NCBI RefSeq assembly: GCF_002214485.1 | Contig: NZ_CP015102.1 | Coordinates: 1,550,001 to 1,614,000 of the forward strand | Length of the DNA: 64,000 nucleotides | Direction: 5' to 3' | Source of the DNA: Thermococcus pacificus | Lineage (GTDB): Archaea > Methanobacteriota_B > Thermococci > Thermococcales > Thermococcaceae | Shown here: positions 16,666 to 26,377 of the stretch, in pieces | Position numbering within the stretch: position 1 is the first letter of the stretch | Layout of the letters: every line of letters begins with the position of its first letter | Notes under the pieces: model-generated | The model's database searches: none | What the model was told of the DNA's origin: nothing | The model's input: only the letters and a program-made list of their open reading frames with translations | Translations under genes and position numbers: made by a program

Positions 16666-19452
16666 ATGCACCTCCTCCTCAAGAAGGCCATTAAAGAGCG
16701 CTTCGGAAGGCTCAACAGACTCCAGCAGGACGCTTTTAAAGAGGTTAGCTCGGAAAAAAGCGTTCTGATAATAGCCCCCACCGGTTCCGGCAAAACGGAG
16801 GCCGCTGTCCTTCCGGTGTTCAACGAAATCCTTGAGAGGGGCCTTAAGCCGATTTCCGCCCTCTACATTGCCCCGCTCAAGGCTTTGAACAGGGATTTGC
16901 TTGACAGGCTCGAGTGGTGGGGGCGGAAGCTCGGGATAAGCGTCGAGGTGAGGCACGGCGACACTTCAGCGTACAGAAAGGCCAAGCAGACGAAGAGCCC
17001 ACCTCAGATGCTCATCATAACCCCCGAAACCCTCGGTGTCATCCTGACGGTCAAATCACTCAGGAAGCACCTTGAGAATGTTAAGTTCGTTATAGTTGAT
17101 GAAATAGCCGAGCTGGTGGACAACAAACGCGGTGCCCAGCTTCTCCTCAACCTTGAGAGGCTGGCTGAGATAGCAGAGTTCAAGAGGATTGGAATGACGG
17201 CAACGGTCGGCAACGAAGAGGAAGTAAGGGAGTGGCTGAAAGCTGACGTCATAGTAAAGCCGCCCTGGAAGAAGAACTACCGCTTCCACGTCCTCTACCC
17301 GTCGCCGAGCGAGGAGGATGAGGAGCTTGCAAGAAAGCTGAGCCTCTCGCCGGAGATAGCGGCGCGTCTGAGGCTCCTCTGGGAGATTGTGGAAAAGCAT
17401 GGAAAAGCCCTCATATTCACGAACACTAGGCAGTTTGCCGAGATTTTAGCCCACAGGCTTAAGGCCTGGGGGAAGCCTGTTGAGGTTCACCACGGCTCTC
17501 TTTCCAAGGAGGCGAGAATAGCGGCCGAGAGGGCCCTTAAAGAGGGGAAAATCCGGGCTTTAATCTGTACCTCATCGATGGAGCTCGGCATAGACATTGG
17601 AGACGTTGACGTCGTTATCCAGTACATGAGCCCGCGCCAGGTGAACCGGTTGGTTCAGCGCGCGGGGAGGGCGAAGCACCGGATTGGGGAGGTCAGTGAG
17701 GCCTATGTGATAACCTCCAACGTCGAGGACTACCTTCAGAGTTTAGTCATAGCGAAGCACGCCCTTGAGGGCCGCTTTGAGGCTGTTGAGCCGATGGGCG
17801 GCCTTGACGTTCTCGCTCACTTCATCGTGGGACTGCTCATAGAGTACAAGCGGTTGCCGCGCGAGAGACCCTACGAGATAGCGAGGAGGGCATACGTTTA
17901 CAGGGATTTGAGCTGGGAGGACTACCTCGACGTTCTGAGGGTCTTAGAGGACGCGAGGCTGGTGGGCTACGACGAGGAAACGGGACTGCTCTACCTTAGG
18001 AGGGGAGCGTTCCAGTACTACTACGAGAACCTCTCAACGATTCCGGACGAGGTCTCCTGGAGGGTCTTCGACGCTGGGGGCGGGCACATCATCGGGAGGC
18101 TTGACGAGAGCTTCGTGATGGATTTGGAGGAGGGCATGGAGTTCGTCATGAACGGGCGGAGCTGGATAGTGCTCACGATAGACGATGAGGCGAGGCTTTT
18201 GAAGGTCCGCGAGAGCAGGAGCATGGAGAGTGCGATACCGAGCTGGGAGGGGGAGATGATTCCCGTACCGTTTGGGGTCGCCCTCGCCGTCGGCAGGCTG
18301 AAGAGGGAGCTGGCCTTTGACTTCAGGAAGGCAAAGGAGCTTTTGGAGGGCGTCGAGTTCAGGGAGGAGGAGCTGAAACGAGCCTTCGAGGAGATAAAGG
18401 GCGAGCCGTTCTCAACTGATAGGGACATCGTAGTTGAGAGCACGCCTAAAGCACTGGTAATCCACGCGGACTTTGGCAACAGGGCGAACGAAGCCCTTGG
18501 GAGGCTCGTGCACTCGTTTTTAATCCTGCGCTACGGGAGGGTTTTCTCGGTTCGCGCGCAGGCCCACGCAGTAGTGTTTAAAACGCCCTTCCAGCTGAAC
18601 CCGGAGGAGGTGAAGGGTTATCTCTATCAGGAGCCAGAGAGCCTGGAGTTCATCGTGGCAAGGGCGCTGAGAGATTCTCACGCCTACCGCTGGCGTATGT
18701 TGAACGTCGCGAAGCGCTTTGGGGCATTGAGGAGAGATGCTAAGATAAGGCGTGTGGAGAGGCTCTTCGAGGGGACCATTATCGAGAGGGAGACGCTGAA
18801 CGAGCTCTACCACGACAAGGTGGACGTAAGCAAAGGAAAACTCGTCCTCGAGATGCTCAAGAGGGGCACGATGAGGGTAAAGAGTGAGCTTAGAAGGGAA
18901 CCCTCGACGCTGGCGAGGCTCAACATGACCGTCGGCGGGGAGTTCCTGCTCACCGGCGTGCTCGAGCGGGACGAAATCCTTGAGCTGTTTAGGAACAGAC
19001 TGCTTGACCACGAGGTGGTCCTGGTCTGCACCAACTGCGGCTGGCACTCGAAGACGAAGGTTTCAAGGCTGAGGAGCATAAGGGATAGGGAGTGCCCGCG
19101 CTGTGGCTCCAAAATGCTGGCAGTTGCTCACCCCATTGATGCGGAAGATTTCCTGCCCGTTTTGGAAAAAGTGCGCCATGGAAAGCCGCTTGAGAGAAAG
19201 GAAGAGCGGGTCTACAGGAAGCTGCTCAAGGCAGCTGACCTTGTGGATTCCTACGGTTTCGAGGCGGTTTTGGCTTTAGCAAGCTACGGGACCGGGCCGG
19301 ATACTGCCGCGAGGCTTCTGGCACAGTACAGGGGAGATGCCCTTCTGGTTGCCCTCATGGAGCGCGAGAGAGAGTTTATACGGACGAGAAGGTTCTGGGT
19401 GGAGGGGAAAGAGAAGGACGGAGAGGAGGGAGAAAAGGCCGGCGAATCGTGA
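16666..19452 (+). CDS. lhr: Lhr-type superfamily 2 DNA/RNA helicase
   Basis: 928-residue Lhr-core helicase. RecA domain 1: Q-motif-like LNRLQQDAF, Walker A APTGSGKTEA near 37-46, PLKALNRD (motif Ia), ITPETLG, DEIAEL near 145 (motif II) and GMTATVGN (motif III). RecA domain 2: LIFTNTRQFAE, CTSSMELGIDIGDVD (motif V) and QRAGRAKHR (motif VI). A winged-helix and Lhr-specific beta region follows, and near 788-813 a zinc ribbon CTNCGW...CPRCGS. Lhr proteins unwind 3'-tailed DNA and DNA:RNA hybrids in repair. The zinc ribbon and length fit archaeal Lhr2-like proteins. The ATG lies about 25-30 nt after a TATA-like GGTTATAAAC, so it is probably leaderless. Confidence 0.93.
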   Translation: MHLLLKKAIKERFGRLNRLQQDAFKEVSSEKSVLIIAPTGSGKTEAAVLPVFNEILERGLKPISALYIAPLKALNRDLLDRLEWWGRKLGISVEVRHGDTSAYRKAKQTKSPPQMLIITPETLGVILTVKSLRKHLENVKFVIVDEIAELVDNKRGAQLLLNLERLAEIAEFKRIGMTATVGNEEEVREWLKADVIVKPPWKKNYRFHVLYPSPSEEDEELARKLSLSPEIAARLRLLWEIVEKHGKALIFTNTRQFAEILAHRLKAWGKPVEVHHGSLSKEARIAAERALKEGKIRALICTSSMELGIDIGDVDVVIQYMSPRQVNRLVQRAGRAKHRIGEVSEAYVITSNVEDYLQSLVIAKHALEGRFEAVEPMGGLDVLAHFIVGLLIEYKRLPRERPYEIARRAYVYRDLSWEDYLDVLRVLEDARLVGYDEETGLLYLRRGAFQYYYENLSTIPDEVSWRVFDAGGGHIIGRLDESFVMDLEEGMEFVMNGRSWIVLTIDDEARLLKVRESRSMESAIPSWEGEMIPVPFGVALAVGRLKRELAFDFRKAKELLEGVEFREEELKRAFEEIKGEPFSTDRDIVVESTPKALVIHADFGNRANEALGRLVHSFLILRYGRVFSVRAQAHAVVFKTPFQLNPEEVKGYLYQEPESLEFIVARALRDSHAYRWRMLNVAKRFGALRRDAKIRRVERLFEGTIIERETLNELYHDKVDVSKGKLVLEMLKRGTMRVKSELRREPSTLARLNMTVGGEFLLTGVLERDEILELFRNRLLDHEVVLVCTNCGWHSKTKVSRLRSIRDRECPRCGSKMLAVAHPIDAEDFLPVLEKVRHGKPLERKEERVYRKLLKAADLVDSYGFEAVLALASYGTGPDTAARLLAQYRGDALLVALMEREREFIRTRRFWVEGKEKDGEEGEKAGES

Positions 19453-19458
19453 GTTTTC

Positions 19459-20511
19459 TCACCCGCCGCCGTAGATGTCGTTGAGGACCTTCAGGAACTC
19501 GCTCGCGGTAACGACGTCCCTCACGTCTATGTGCTCGTTCTTCGTGTGAGAGATATCTAGGTTGCCGGGGCCGAAGACTATGGTTTTCGTCCCGTTGTAC
19601 ATGAAGTTTATCGCGTCCGTCCAGCTCCTCATTCCCCCGAACTCGTCTACCTCCGTCTTCTCCATCGCCTTTTTGGCAAGCTGGACTATTTCCTCACTCT
19701 CATCAAGCTCGTAGCCGTCCCATATCTCTGTGTACTCGTACTTCAGCGTGTACTCGTCAAGGATGGGGTCGAGAAGGTCGAGTATGTCCTCCACCTCCTG
19801 GTCCGGGAGAAGGCGCGCCTCCAGACGGCCTTTGCAGAGCGCCGGGATAAGATATACGGGGTTCTCGCAGACGAGCTCCTGTATTCCAATGTGCGGGTCG
19901 AAGTACTTGCCCTTCTGCTTGAAGGGTTCGAGCTTCTTCATCTCCTCGAGCATCTTGTAAGTTTCCTCGATCGCGTTTACTCCGCTTTCAGGGCAGGCGC
20001 CGTGGGCCTCTTTTCCGTCGACCTCGAAGTAGGCCTCGATGTTGCCCGCGTGGGCGATATGAACCTCTAAGTCGGTCGGCTCCAGAACGACGGCCATCTT
20101 TGGCCTGTAACGCTCCATGAAGAGTGCACTTCCTCTTCCCCCAAGCTCCTCGTCGCTGACGAAAACAACGCCAACGTTGAGGTCTTTTCCTTCCTTCTTC
20201 AGGCTCTCCATCATAAGGAGTATCGCGGCAGCGCCGCCCTTTATGTCGCTCGAGCCGGTTCCGTAGATTATGTTGCCCCTGACGAAGGGTTCTGCACGGA
20301 TTGGAATTGTATCGACGTGAACCTCGTAGAAGAGGTCGGCATCGGGGTTTACAACTAGATCGATTATCTCGCCGTCGCTCTCGATGTGGACGTCGTAATC
20401 GAGCCTGTGGAGGAACTCCATGATGTGGAGCATTATCCTGTCTTCTCTGCCAGAGGGGGAGGGTATTCTCAAAAGCTGAAGGAGTATCTCCTTCGCGCGT
20501 TCGGTCTTCAT
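19459..20511 (-). CDS. M20-family metallopeptidase / deacylase (ArgE/DapE-like)
   Basis: 350 residues. Zn ligands are visible in YEVHVDTIPI (His), YGTGSSDIKGG (Asp), SDEELGGRGS (catalytic Glu pair), VVLEPTDLEVHIAHAG and the C-terminal SHTKNEHI. A dimerisation domain lies between about 175 and 280. The family removes acyl or amino acid groups (acetyl-ornithine/lysine deacetylase, succinyl-diaminopimelate desuccinylase, carboxypeptidases); the substrate cannot be fixed here. The ATG at 20511 with GGTGA five bases upstream is preferred over a GTG at 20520. TATA-like GTTTATAAAC at 20541-20550. It is the last core gene before the island. Confidence 0.88.
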   Translation of the reverse strand: MKTERAKEILLQLLRIPSPSGREDRIMLHIMEFLHRLDYDVHIESDGEIIDLVVNPDADLFYEVHVDTIPIRAEPFVRGNIIYGTGSSDIKGGAAAILLMMESLKKEGKDLNVGVVFVSDEELGGRGSALFMERYRPKMAVVLEPTDLEVHIAHAGNIEAYFEVDGKEAHGACPESGVNAIEETYKMLEEMKKLEPFKQKGKYFDPHIGIQELVCENPVYLIPALCKGRLEARLLPDQEVEDILDLLDPILDEYTLKYEYTEIWDGYELDESEEIVQLAKKAMEKTEVDEFGGMRSWTDAINFMYNGTKTIVFGPGNLDISHTKNEHIDVRDVVTASEFLKVLNDIYGGG

Positions 20512-20945
20512 TTGGGTCACCTAATCACTCTTCGCGGTTGAGTTTATAAACCCCTCCGAATAATTTGAGAGGGCGATGAAGAGATTCCTTATCGGTGAGA
20601 TTTTACCTACTTAAATTTAAGTACCAGGTTGTAAATACATACTTTTATTGACTTCTCATTTATCATTTGTAGAGTCATCGCCCACTTTGTTGAATCGATA
20701 CCTATGCTTTTAAGGTTAAAGTGTGTAATTTTTGTGGAATACAATTCCCATAATCGCTAATCGAGCTCATCTATGGAAAAGCTCACGTGGCATAGCCTGA
20801 CAAGACTCATCTTCTAGTGTTAAAGCACCTCCTCTTCGTATCCCCATAGTATGCCGTGAAATTCAAAATCAATGTTATGCAGATTTCTCCTAGAGCTGAC
20901 AAAATTTAAATACCTTCTAGTTGTTATTACCAAGGGTGTTGCCCA
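20512..20945. other. left boundary of genomic island, intergenic
   Basis: About 430 bp without a gene. It holds the promoter of the M20 peptidase gene (TATA-like 20541-20550), one copy of a 17-bp direct repeat (20571-20587) and, at 20902-20912, a TATA-like AAATTTAAATA that should drive the plus-strand EVE-mcrBC operon. The stretch 20600-20900 is clearly more AT-rich than the genes to the left and marks the change in composition. Confidence 0.6.
20571..20587 (+). repeat. 17-bp direct repeat, left copy (candidate att site)
   Basis: GGGCGATGAAGAGATTC, identical to 37711-37727 in the same orientation. The two copies lie in the non-coding gaps that separate the defence-rich island from core genes on each side. 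Confidence 0.5.
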
Positions 20946-21413
20946 ATGGGAAGCCTGGCTAAATACTGGATCGAAACTTCTGGACCTCCCACAATTGATT
21001 ACATCGGGAAGATTCTCGTATCCCCCGCGGATAAGGGATACTGGAAGAACATGGAGAAGGTTTCCAAAGGAGATATTGTTTACCACTACATAACCTCAAA
21101 GGGCCCAGAGCCTGTGAGACGAAGCTTCATAGGGAAATCCACGGTCAAAGAACCTGCGGTACAATACGACCTTGATGGAATGCTAGATTATGTACAGTCA
21201 ATAATAGGCGAGAACTGGGACAGCCGGTGGGAAGAATTCGCGAAGAACCGGTGGGGTGACTATGAGACATTTTACATAGTCGAACTGGAGAATTTCCAGA
21301 GATTCAGCCCACCAATCCCACTGAAGATCCTAAAAGGAGTCTTCAGACCCACTCCAATGTATCTTAGATCCGCCCCGATGAAGCTCGTAACGATGTTAGA
21401 AAAGGGGATTTGA
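20946..21413 (+). CDS. EVE/PUA-like domain protein
   Basis: 155 residues consisting of one EVE-like (PUA superfamily) domain: YWIETSGPPTIDYIGKILV, KGDIVYHYITS, FIGKSTVKEPAV, FYIVELENFQRFSPPI and GVFRPTPMYL. EVE domains read modified bases in DNA or RNA in flipped-out form. The protein is homologous to residues about 464-604 of the McrB-like protein encoded 2 kb downstream, with the same order of motifs. First gene of the operon, behind the TATA-like box at 20902-20912. It is followed by the beta-CASP gene after 44 bp. Probably a separate modified-base sensor or a regulator of the restriction system. Confidence 0.8.
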   Translation: MGSLAKYWIETSGPPTIDYIGKILVSPADKGYWKNMEKVSKGDIVYHYITSKGPEPVRRSFIGKSTVKEPAVQYDLDGMLDYVQSIIGENWDSRWEEFAKNRWGDYETFYIVELENFQRFSPPIPLKILKGVFRPTPMYLRSAPMKLVTMLEKGI

Positions 21414-21457
21414 CCCTTTTGTTTTTTAGATTATTTCTCGCAGGCGAGGGAACCGCC

Positions 21458-23011
21458 ATGAAAATAACCGTCTATGATGGGGCCACCACCATTGGAGGTT
21501 CAAAAATCCACTTGGAAGAAGACAACAATGGCATCTTTTTGGACTTTGGCATGAACTTCGCAAAATATGCCCGTTATTATGAAGAGTTCATAAGCGAGAG
21601 GCCCTCCCGCGGAATACACGACCTCTGGAGACTCGGCCTGATACCAAGGCTCAACGTTTACCGGAGAGACCTTATTCCGGCTGATATCTTGGAAGAGGTC
21701 CGGCAATCCCCAAAGGTGTCTGTCAGCGCAGTTCTGATAAGTCATGCCCACCTTGATCACGTTGGAAACATCGCGTTCCTTGATGAGAAAGTCCCGATCG
21801 TTGGCTCTCCAACCACAATGATAATCCTCAAGGCTTTGAGGGACACAAGCCGGGGGAGTCACATGGGGATGGAGTTGTCTTACTATGCTCTAAGGAAGCC
21901 CAGCGACTCGAACCCCTATGTTCTCGAAGCCAACAGGAAGCTAAAGTACTATGCCAGCAGAGACATTTTTCTAACCGAAAAGCTCCCGGAGGAGGGGATG
22001 TCATTCCTCACATGGAGGGCCAATGTTGAACTGGCAGAAAACCCCAACAGGGTGAACTACATACGGGGGAGTAACGTTTCCCTAGTTGAGGACCAAGATC
22101 TCGGTTTTGAAATCCGCGCTTATCCTGTGGATCATTCAATCTTCGGCGCCATCGCTTACATCGTTGAGGGAGACATTAGCGTTGCGTACACCGGAGACTT
22201 CCGTCTTCATGGAAAGAACGCGGATAAAACAAAGGAGTTCATCAGGGCTGCGAAAAGCGCTCAGGTTCTGATAACCGAGGGCACGAGGGCCGGAAGAGGA
22301 GATGACGTGAACGTTTCGGAAGAAGAAGTTTATCAGAATGCAAAAGCCATCGTGGATGATGCCAAAGGGCTTGTAGTGGCCGATTTCTCGGCTAGAAACT
22401 TCGAGCGGCTAGAGAGCTTCAAGAGGATTGCCGAGGAAACTGGCAGGCAGCTGGTAGTGACCACGAAGGACGCATACTTCCTCCACGCTCTGGGCTTGAT
22501 AGACGGGCAGAACCACCTAAAAGGTCTGAGAGTTTACAGGAACTCCAAGGCAAAGGTTGAGAAGTGGGAGGAATGGGTTTTCATAAACTACCCCGAGATC
22601 GGGATAACACCCGAAGAGCTTCGTAGGGAACAGGAAAACTACATCCTCTGCTTCTCGTTCTACGACATGCCGCACCTTCTGGATGTAATGCCCGATGGAG
22701 GGGTTTACATCTACTCCTCGAGCGAGGCTTTTACGGAGGAGCAGACCTTCAGCTTTCTGAGGCTCTGGAACTGGCTCCAGTACTTCCGTTTCGAGGTTCA
22801 CGGGTTCAGCGTTGATGCCGACGGAAAGCCCACCTTTGAGAAGGGGCTCCATGCGTCTGGTCACATCTCTAAGGAAGAGCTGGAAGAGGTCATCAATGAT
22901 ATTGACCCGGACGTTTTAATCCCAGTGCACACGGAAAGCCCATATTGGTTTGAAGAGAGATGGAGTGAAAAAGTCGTTCTCCTGAAGGATGGAGAAAGTT
23001 TTGAGGTGTAA
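21458..23011 (+). CDS. metallo-beta-lactamase / beta-CASP nuclease, RNase J-like
   Basis: 517 residues. The MBL signature HAHLDHVG is at 96-103, with later ligands in YPVDHSIFGAIAY and AYTGDFRLHG. A beta-CASP-like insert follows: TEGTRAGRGDDVNVSEEE, GLVVADFSARNFERLESF, YIYSSSEAFTEEQ, and near the end ASGHISKEEL and LIPVHTESP, which are the motif B/C regions of RNase J and CPSF73. The ATG at 21458 is preferred; an upstream frame extends to 21410 only by overlap. Relatives act as exo- or endoribonucleases; here the gene sits between two modified-base readers in a McrBC operon (gap to mcrB 3 bp), so a defence role is likely. Its 5' end is echoed by a relic at 36651. Confidence 0.85.
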   Translation: MKITVYDGATTIGGSKIHLEEDNNGIFLDFGMNFAKYARYYEEFISERPSRGIHDLWRLGLIPRLNVYRRDLIPADILEEVRQSPKVSVSAVLISHAHLDHVGNIAFLDEKVPIVGSPTTMIILKALRDTSRGSHMGMELSYYALRKPSDSNPYVLEANRKLKYYASRDIFLTEKLPEEGMSFLTWRANVELAENPNRVNYIRGSNVSLVEDQDLGFEIRAYPVDHSIFGAIAYIVEGDISVAYTGDFRLHGKNADKTKEFIRAAKSAQVLITEGTRAGRGDDVNVSEEEVYQNAKAIVDDAKGLVVADFSARNFERLESFKRIAEETGRQLVVTTKDAYFLHALGLIDGQNHLKGLRVYRNSKAKVEKWEEWVFINYPEIGITPEELRREQENYILCFSFYDMPHLLDVMPDGGVYIYSSSEAFTEEQTFSFLRLWNWLQYFRFEVHGFSVDADGKPTFEKGLHASGHISKEELEEVINDIDPDVLIPVHTESPYWFEERWSEKVVLLKDGESFEV

Positions 23012-23014
23012 GCT

Positions 23015-26000
23015 ATGCCGATTCCTCCTGATGGGATAACAAGAGAGCACGTGCTGAAAGCGATTGATGAAATAAATCGTGAAGGGGTACCTCCAAAACA
23101 CCAAGCACAAAACACATTCCTTGTAGTGGAGGGAAAGAAATATCCAGTCAAATATGTAGTGCTTAAGGCTGCCAAAGTGGCCGGTGTTGACATTTCAATA
23201 AATGAGTTCACGACCATAGAGGCCAAAAACTACCTCAAACGACTCGGATTTAACATCGGCAGGGAAGAATGGGAACTTGGAATTAGGATCCTTAGCAAGG
23301 CCGGTGAGGGGTTTATCAAACGGGCTTCTGAAGAAGGGTTTAACGTTTCAAGAAACCAGTTAGGATATTTCTCCAAAAAGGGTCACACTATTTACTATCA
23401 ACTTAAACTCCCTCCCGAACTCAACGTGAGTTCAAAACTAGTCCATTTTGAATGGCTGGCACGGCCTGAGGAGGAAGGCGCTCAGTTTATGGTAGGGCTT
23501 CACTTAGAATTCCCGAGGGAGCAGAGGGAGTTAAACAAAAAACTTGCAGATCTGCTCGTAGAATATGTGGATTTAGATGAACTTGGGAAAAGAGTTGGTG
23601 CCCCTGTAGTACGGGAGGATAAAGTAGTATTTACCTGGTTTACAGCAAATAAGACGTATGAATCCCCCGCCGATACTGAGGAAGAAATAGTAGAGTGGTT
23701 GGTTACTTCAATGCTGGAATTCTACAAGACGTTTCTGCCAGCGTTAAGGGAGGTTTTGCCAATGGTGCTGAGGGAAGATGAGGTCTTAGAAAAGAAACTG
23801 AAGGGTATTGTACTTGCTCTCAAAGAGAAGTACCAAGACGACTGGAACTCAATCAAAGAAGAAATCAACGAGAAAATAGAAAAGGTCAGAAAAACAATCC
23901 TCTCCAACAAAGAGATAACAAAGGAAGACTACAGAGAGATAGACAAAACAATCTCAGAAATAAACAGGGCATTTGGTAAGACTGTTTTGTGGGTCTGGGG
24001 GAGTGTTAATGCTGGTGAGGAGGGTGCCCTCAAATTCCTTAACAGACAAGACTTCAGAGAACTTCTTGCCATCGGGAACGCCATTAACGAGTTTGAACAG
24101 GTAACTTCTCTACGGCCACGTTTGGAGTCCATAATGAAAAAACCCCACACAAAGCTATCTACGATCAGTAGCTGGTTATGCATTGTGAATCCAAGCATTT
24201 TCATCCCTGCCAACAGACAGGTTTTTGGGTATCCTGTAAGACAAGAAATAGGCGTGGATATTTTCTTTGGGAGCAGATCAAACGTCAGCACGTACCTTGT
24301 CATATTGGGGGCACTGTGGAAAATAAAGAATGAAATTGGTATTAGTGATATGCTTGAACTCGCATTTTATCTCTCTCGTGCAGACTCTGAAATTTCCTCT
24401 GTTCAACACTGGGTCGAGATTTCTGGACCTCCAGAGGAGGGGTACGTTGGCAAGATCTTGATAACCCCCAATAAATACCAAATAAAACCTGGGGATGTTG
24501 TCTATCATTACATTACTGACAGCGGACCGGAGCCCTACAAAAAGACCTTCATTGGAAAATCCCGTGTAAAAGAGGGATTCCGGAAGGTACCTAAGGAGGA
24601 AGCACTTGCTCGACTCAAGGAGTACGTTAACTGGGACGAAAAGTTCAAGAAGTTTGCCCAGGAGAGATGGGGAAAAGCTAGAGAGCTTTACGTGACTGAA
24701 CTCGAGGATTTCCAGGAGTTTAAGCCCCCAGTTCCGCTGGAGAAGGTTGGTGGGGTATTCACTCCTACCCCCAAGTATCTTGTAAGGGGTTCATCAGGCC
24801 TAGTTCGGATTTTAGAGGGTTTGGATAGTGGTGATAATATGATGAAAAAAATCGAAGAGAAAATCGATAGTATCTTATCGAGAAAGGGCCAGCTCATCCT
24901 CTACGGTCCGCCGGGAACCGGAAAAACATGGTTGGCGAGCAAATACATCAGGCACAAAGTGCCTAATGGGATCCATCGCCTTGGAAAAGATTCCTCTCTA
25001 AGGGAAGACATCAAATATTACCTCCTCGTTATGAGTACCGCAAAGTACGACCCCAGCCAGATTAAGGAAGGTCTTGAGGAGGTATTTTCCGGTAAACTCC
25101 GCCACGCTTTCGAGGACGTGGAAGAAGGAGACATAGCTTTTGTTTATCTAACGCATCCTTACAAGAGAATCACCGCCATCGCGAGATGCACCGGGAAGAC
25201 AGAGGAAGGAGCCAAATTCAAAATTATCAAACTTGTGAACGGCCCGACGTACGAAGAAATGAAAAGAGAGGAACCAATAAGCGATTCACCCGCCGTAAGG
25301 ACGATGCTCAGGGGCACATTATTCCCGTTGTCCCATGAAGAGGCGCAGTGGATAGCCTCAAAGATCGGATTTGATACCCTCAAACCTCTCGGTGTCTTGG
25401 ATGAAGGCACAAAAAGAGAGTTCAGAGCCTTCGAATTCGTTACCTTCCATCCAGCCTTCTCGTATGAGGATTTTGTGGAGGGGATAAAACCTGAAACGTA
25501 CGAGGATCCCGAAACTGGCAAGAAGGAACTCCTGTTCAAGGTTGAGGAGGGAGTGTTCAAGAGGATTTCCAGAAACGCCTACAATGCCCTTTTAGCCTGG
25601 GCTGGAGTCGAGAAAGAATGGACGGAAAACACTGGACTTCCAAGTTTAAGCAAGGACGAAATAGAGCGGATAAAGAGGAAGATAAAGAATGAAGCCGAGG
25701 GCATGCCGAAGTTCTACTTGATAATCGACGAGATAAACCGCGGCGATATCCCAAAGATATTCGGTGAACTGATAACCCTTCTCGAGACCGACAAGCGGTT
25801 GTTCATGGACAACGAAACGGTGACAACCCTACCCTATTCAAAGAAGCGCTTTGGAGTCCCACCCAACCTCCACATCATAGGGACCATGAACACCTCTGAC
25901 CGGAGCATTGCCCTGATGGACGTTGCCCTCAGGAGAAGGTTCGGTTTCATTGAAATGATGCCGGACTACACTGTCCTCAATGAACACATAATAGACAACG

Positions 26001-26377
26001 CTAGCGAAGAGGTGAAACCTCTGGCAGGTATTGCGGTGAGTGCCCTGAAAGCCCTGAACAAAAGGATCAAAAGGGAATACGATAGAGACCACCAGATCGG
26101 GCACAGTTACTACTTCCGGCTCAATGATCACCTCAACAGCAGAGAAGAGTTCCTGAAAGAGCTGAAGATGATCTGGTTCCACGAGATACTACCGCTGCTC
26201 CAAGAGTACTTCTATGATTCTCCTGAAAAACTCGAGAGAGTGCTAAAGTCAAAGAATTCCGAGAATTCTTTCATCAGGAGCTCTGAGGATGGAATTGAGC
26301 TGAAGAGCGAGGACGAATTCACAGACGATAGCTTCCTCGAGGCGCTAAAGGCACTCATCGAGGCCGAGCGTGAGTGA
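23015..26377 (+). CDS. mcrB: multi-domain McrB-like GTPase with two EVE-like segments
   Basis: 1120 residues. Domains in order: a helical N-terminal module (about 1-80, ITREHVLKAIDEINREGVP) like that of some type IV restriction proteins; an alpha/beta region (86-245); a charged, probably coiled-coil linker (254-325); a region with WVWGSVNAGEEGALKF (326-460); an EVE domain (464-604) homologous to the first operon gene; and the AAA+ motor. Walker A is GPPGTGKT at 631-638. A second EVE/PUA-like segment (about 669-785, YYLLVMSTAKYDPS) is inserted after Walker A. Next come FVTFHPAFSYEDFVEG near 808, IIDEINRGDIPKIFGE near 902 and the McrB signature GTMNTSDRSIALMDVAL near 955. McrB powers McrC cleavage of modified DNA. 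The gene overlaps mcrC by 4 nt. Confidence 0.92.
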   Translation: MPIPPDGITREHVLKAIDEINREGVPPKHQAQNTFLVVEGKKYPVKYVVLKAAKVAGVDISINEFTTIEAKNYLKRLGFNIGREEWELGIRILSKAGEGFIKRASEEGFNVSRNQLGYFSKKGHTIYYQLKLPPELNVSSKLVHFEWLARPEEEGAQFMVGLHLEFPREQRELNKKLADLLVEYVDLDELGKRVGAPVVREDKVVFTWFTANKTYESPADTEEEIVEWLVTSMLEFYKTFLPALREVLPMVLREDEVLEKKLKGIVLALKEKYQDDWNSIKEEINEKIEKVRKTILSNKEITKEDYREIDKTISEINRAFGKTVLWVWGSVNAGEEGALKFLNRQDFRELLAIGNAINEFEQVTSLRPRLESIMKKPHTKLSTISSWLCIVNPSIFIPANRQVFGYPVRQEIGVDIFFGSRSNVSTYLVILGALWKIKNEIGISDMLELAFYLSRADSEISSVQHWVEISGPPEEGYVGKILITPNKYQIKPGDVVYHYITDSGPEPYKKTFIGKSRVKEGFRKVPKEEALARLKEYVNWDEKFKKFAQERWGKARELYVTELEDFQEFKPPVPLEKVGGVFTPTPKYLVRGSSGLVRILEGLDSGDNMMKKIEEKIDSILSRKGQLILYGPPGTGKTWLASKYIRHKVPNGIHRLGKDSSLREDIKYYLLVMSTAKYDPSQIKEGLEEVFSGKLRHAFEDVEEGDIAFVYLTHPYKRITAIARCTGKTEEGAKFKIIKLVNGPTYEEMKREEPISDSPAVRTMLRGTLFPLSHEEAQWIASKIGFDTLKPLGVLDEGTKREFRAFEFVTFHPAFSYEDFVEGIKPETYEDPETGKKELLFKVEEGVFKRISRNAYNALLAWAGVEKEWTENTGLPSLSKDEIERIKRKIKNEAEGMPKFYLIIDEINRGDIPKIFGELITLLETDKRLFMDNETVTTLPYSKKRFGVPPNLHIIGTMNTSDRSIALMDVALRRRFGFIEMMPDYTVLNEHIIDNASEEVKPLAGIAVSALKALNKRIKREYDRDHQIGHSYYFRLNDHLNSREEFLKELKMIWFHEILPLLQEYFYDSPEKLERVLKSKNSENSFIRSSEDGIELKSEDEFTDDSFLEALKALIEAERE

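Noticed and set aside
18520-19112. Minus-strand ORFs in the Lhr gene
   Set aside because: Shadows of the Lhr coding strand with no independent motif.
20820-21086. 88-codon minus-strand ORF at the island's left edge
   Set aside because: It overlaps the EVE gene start antisense and has no supporting features.
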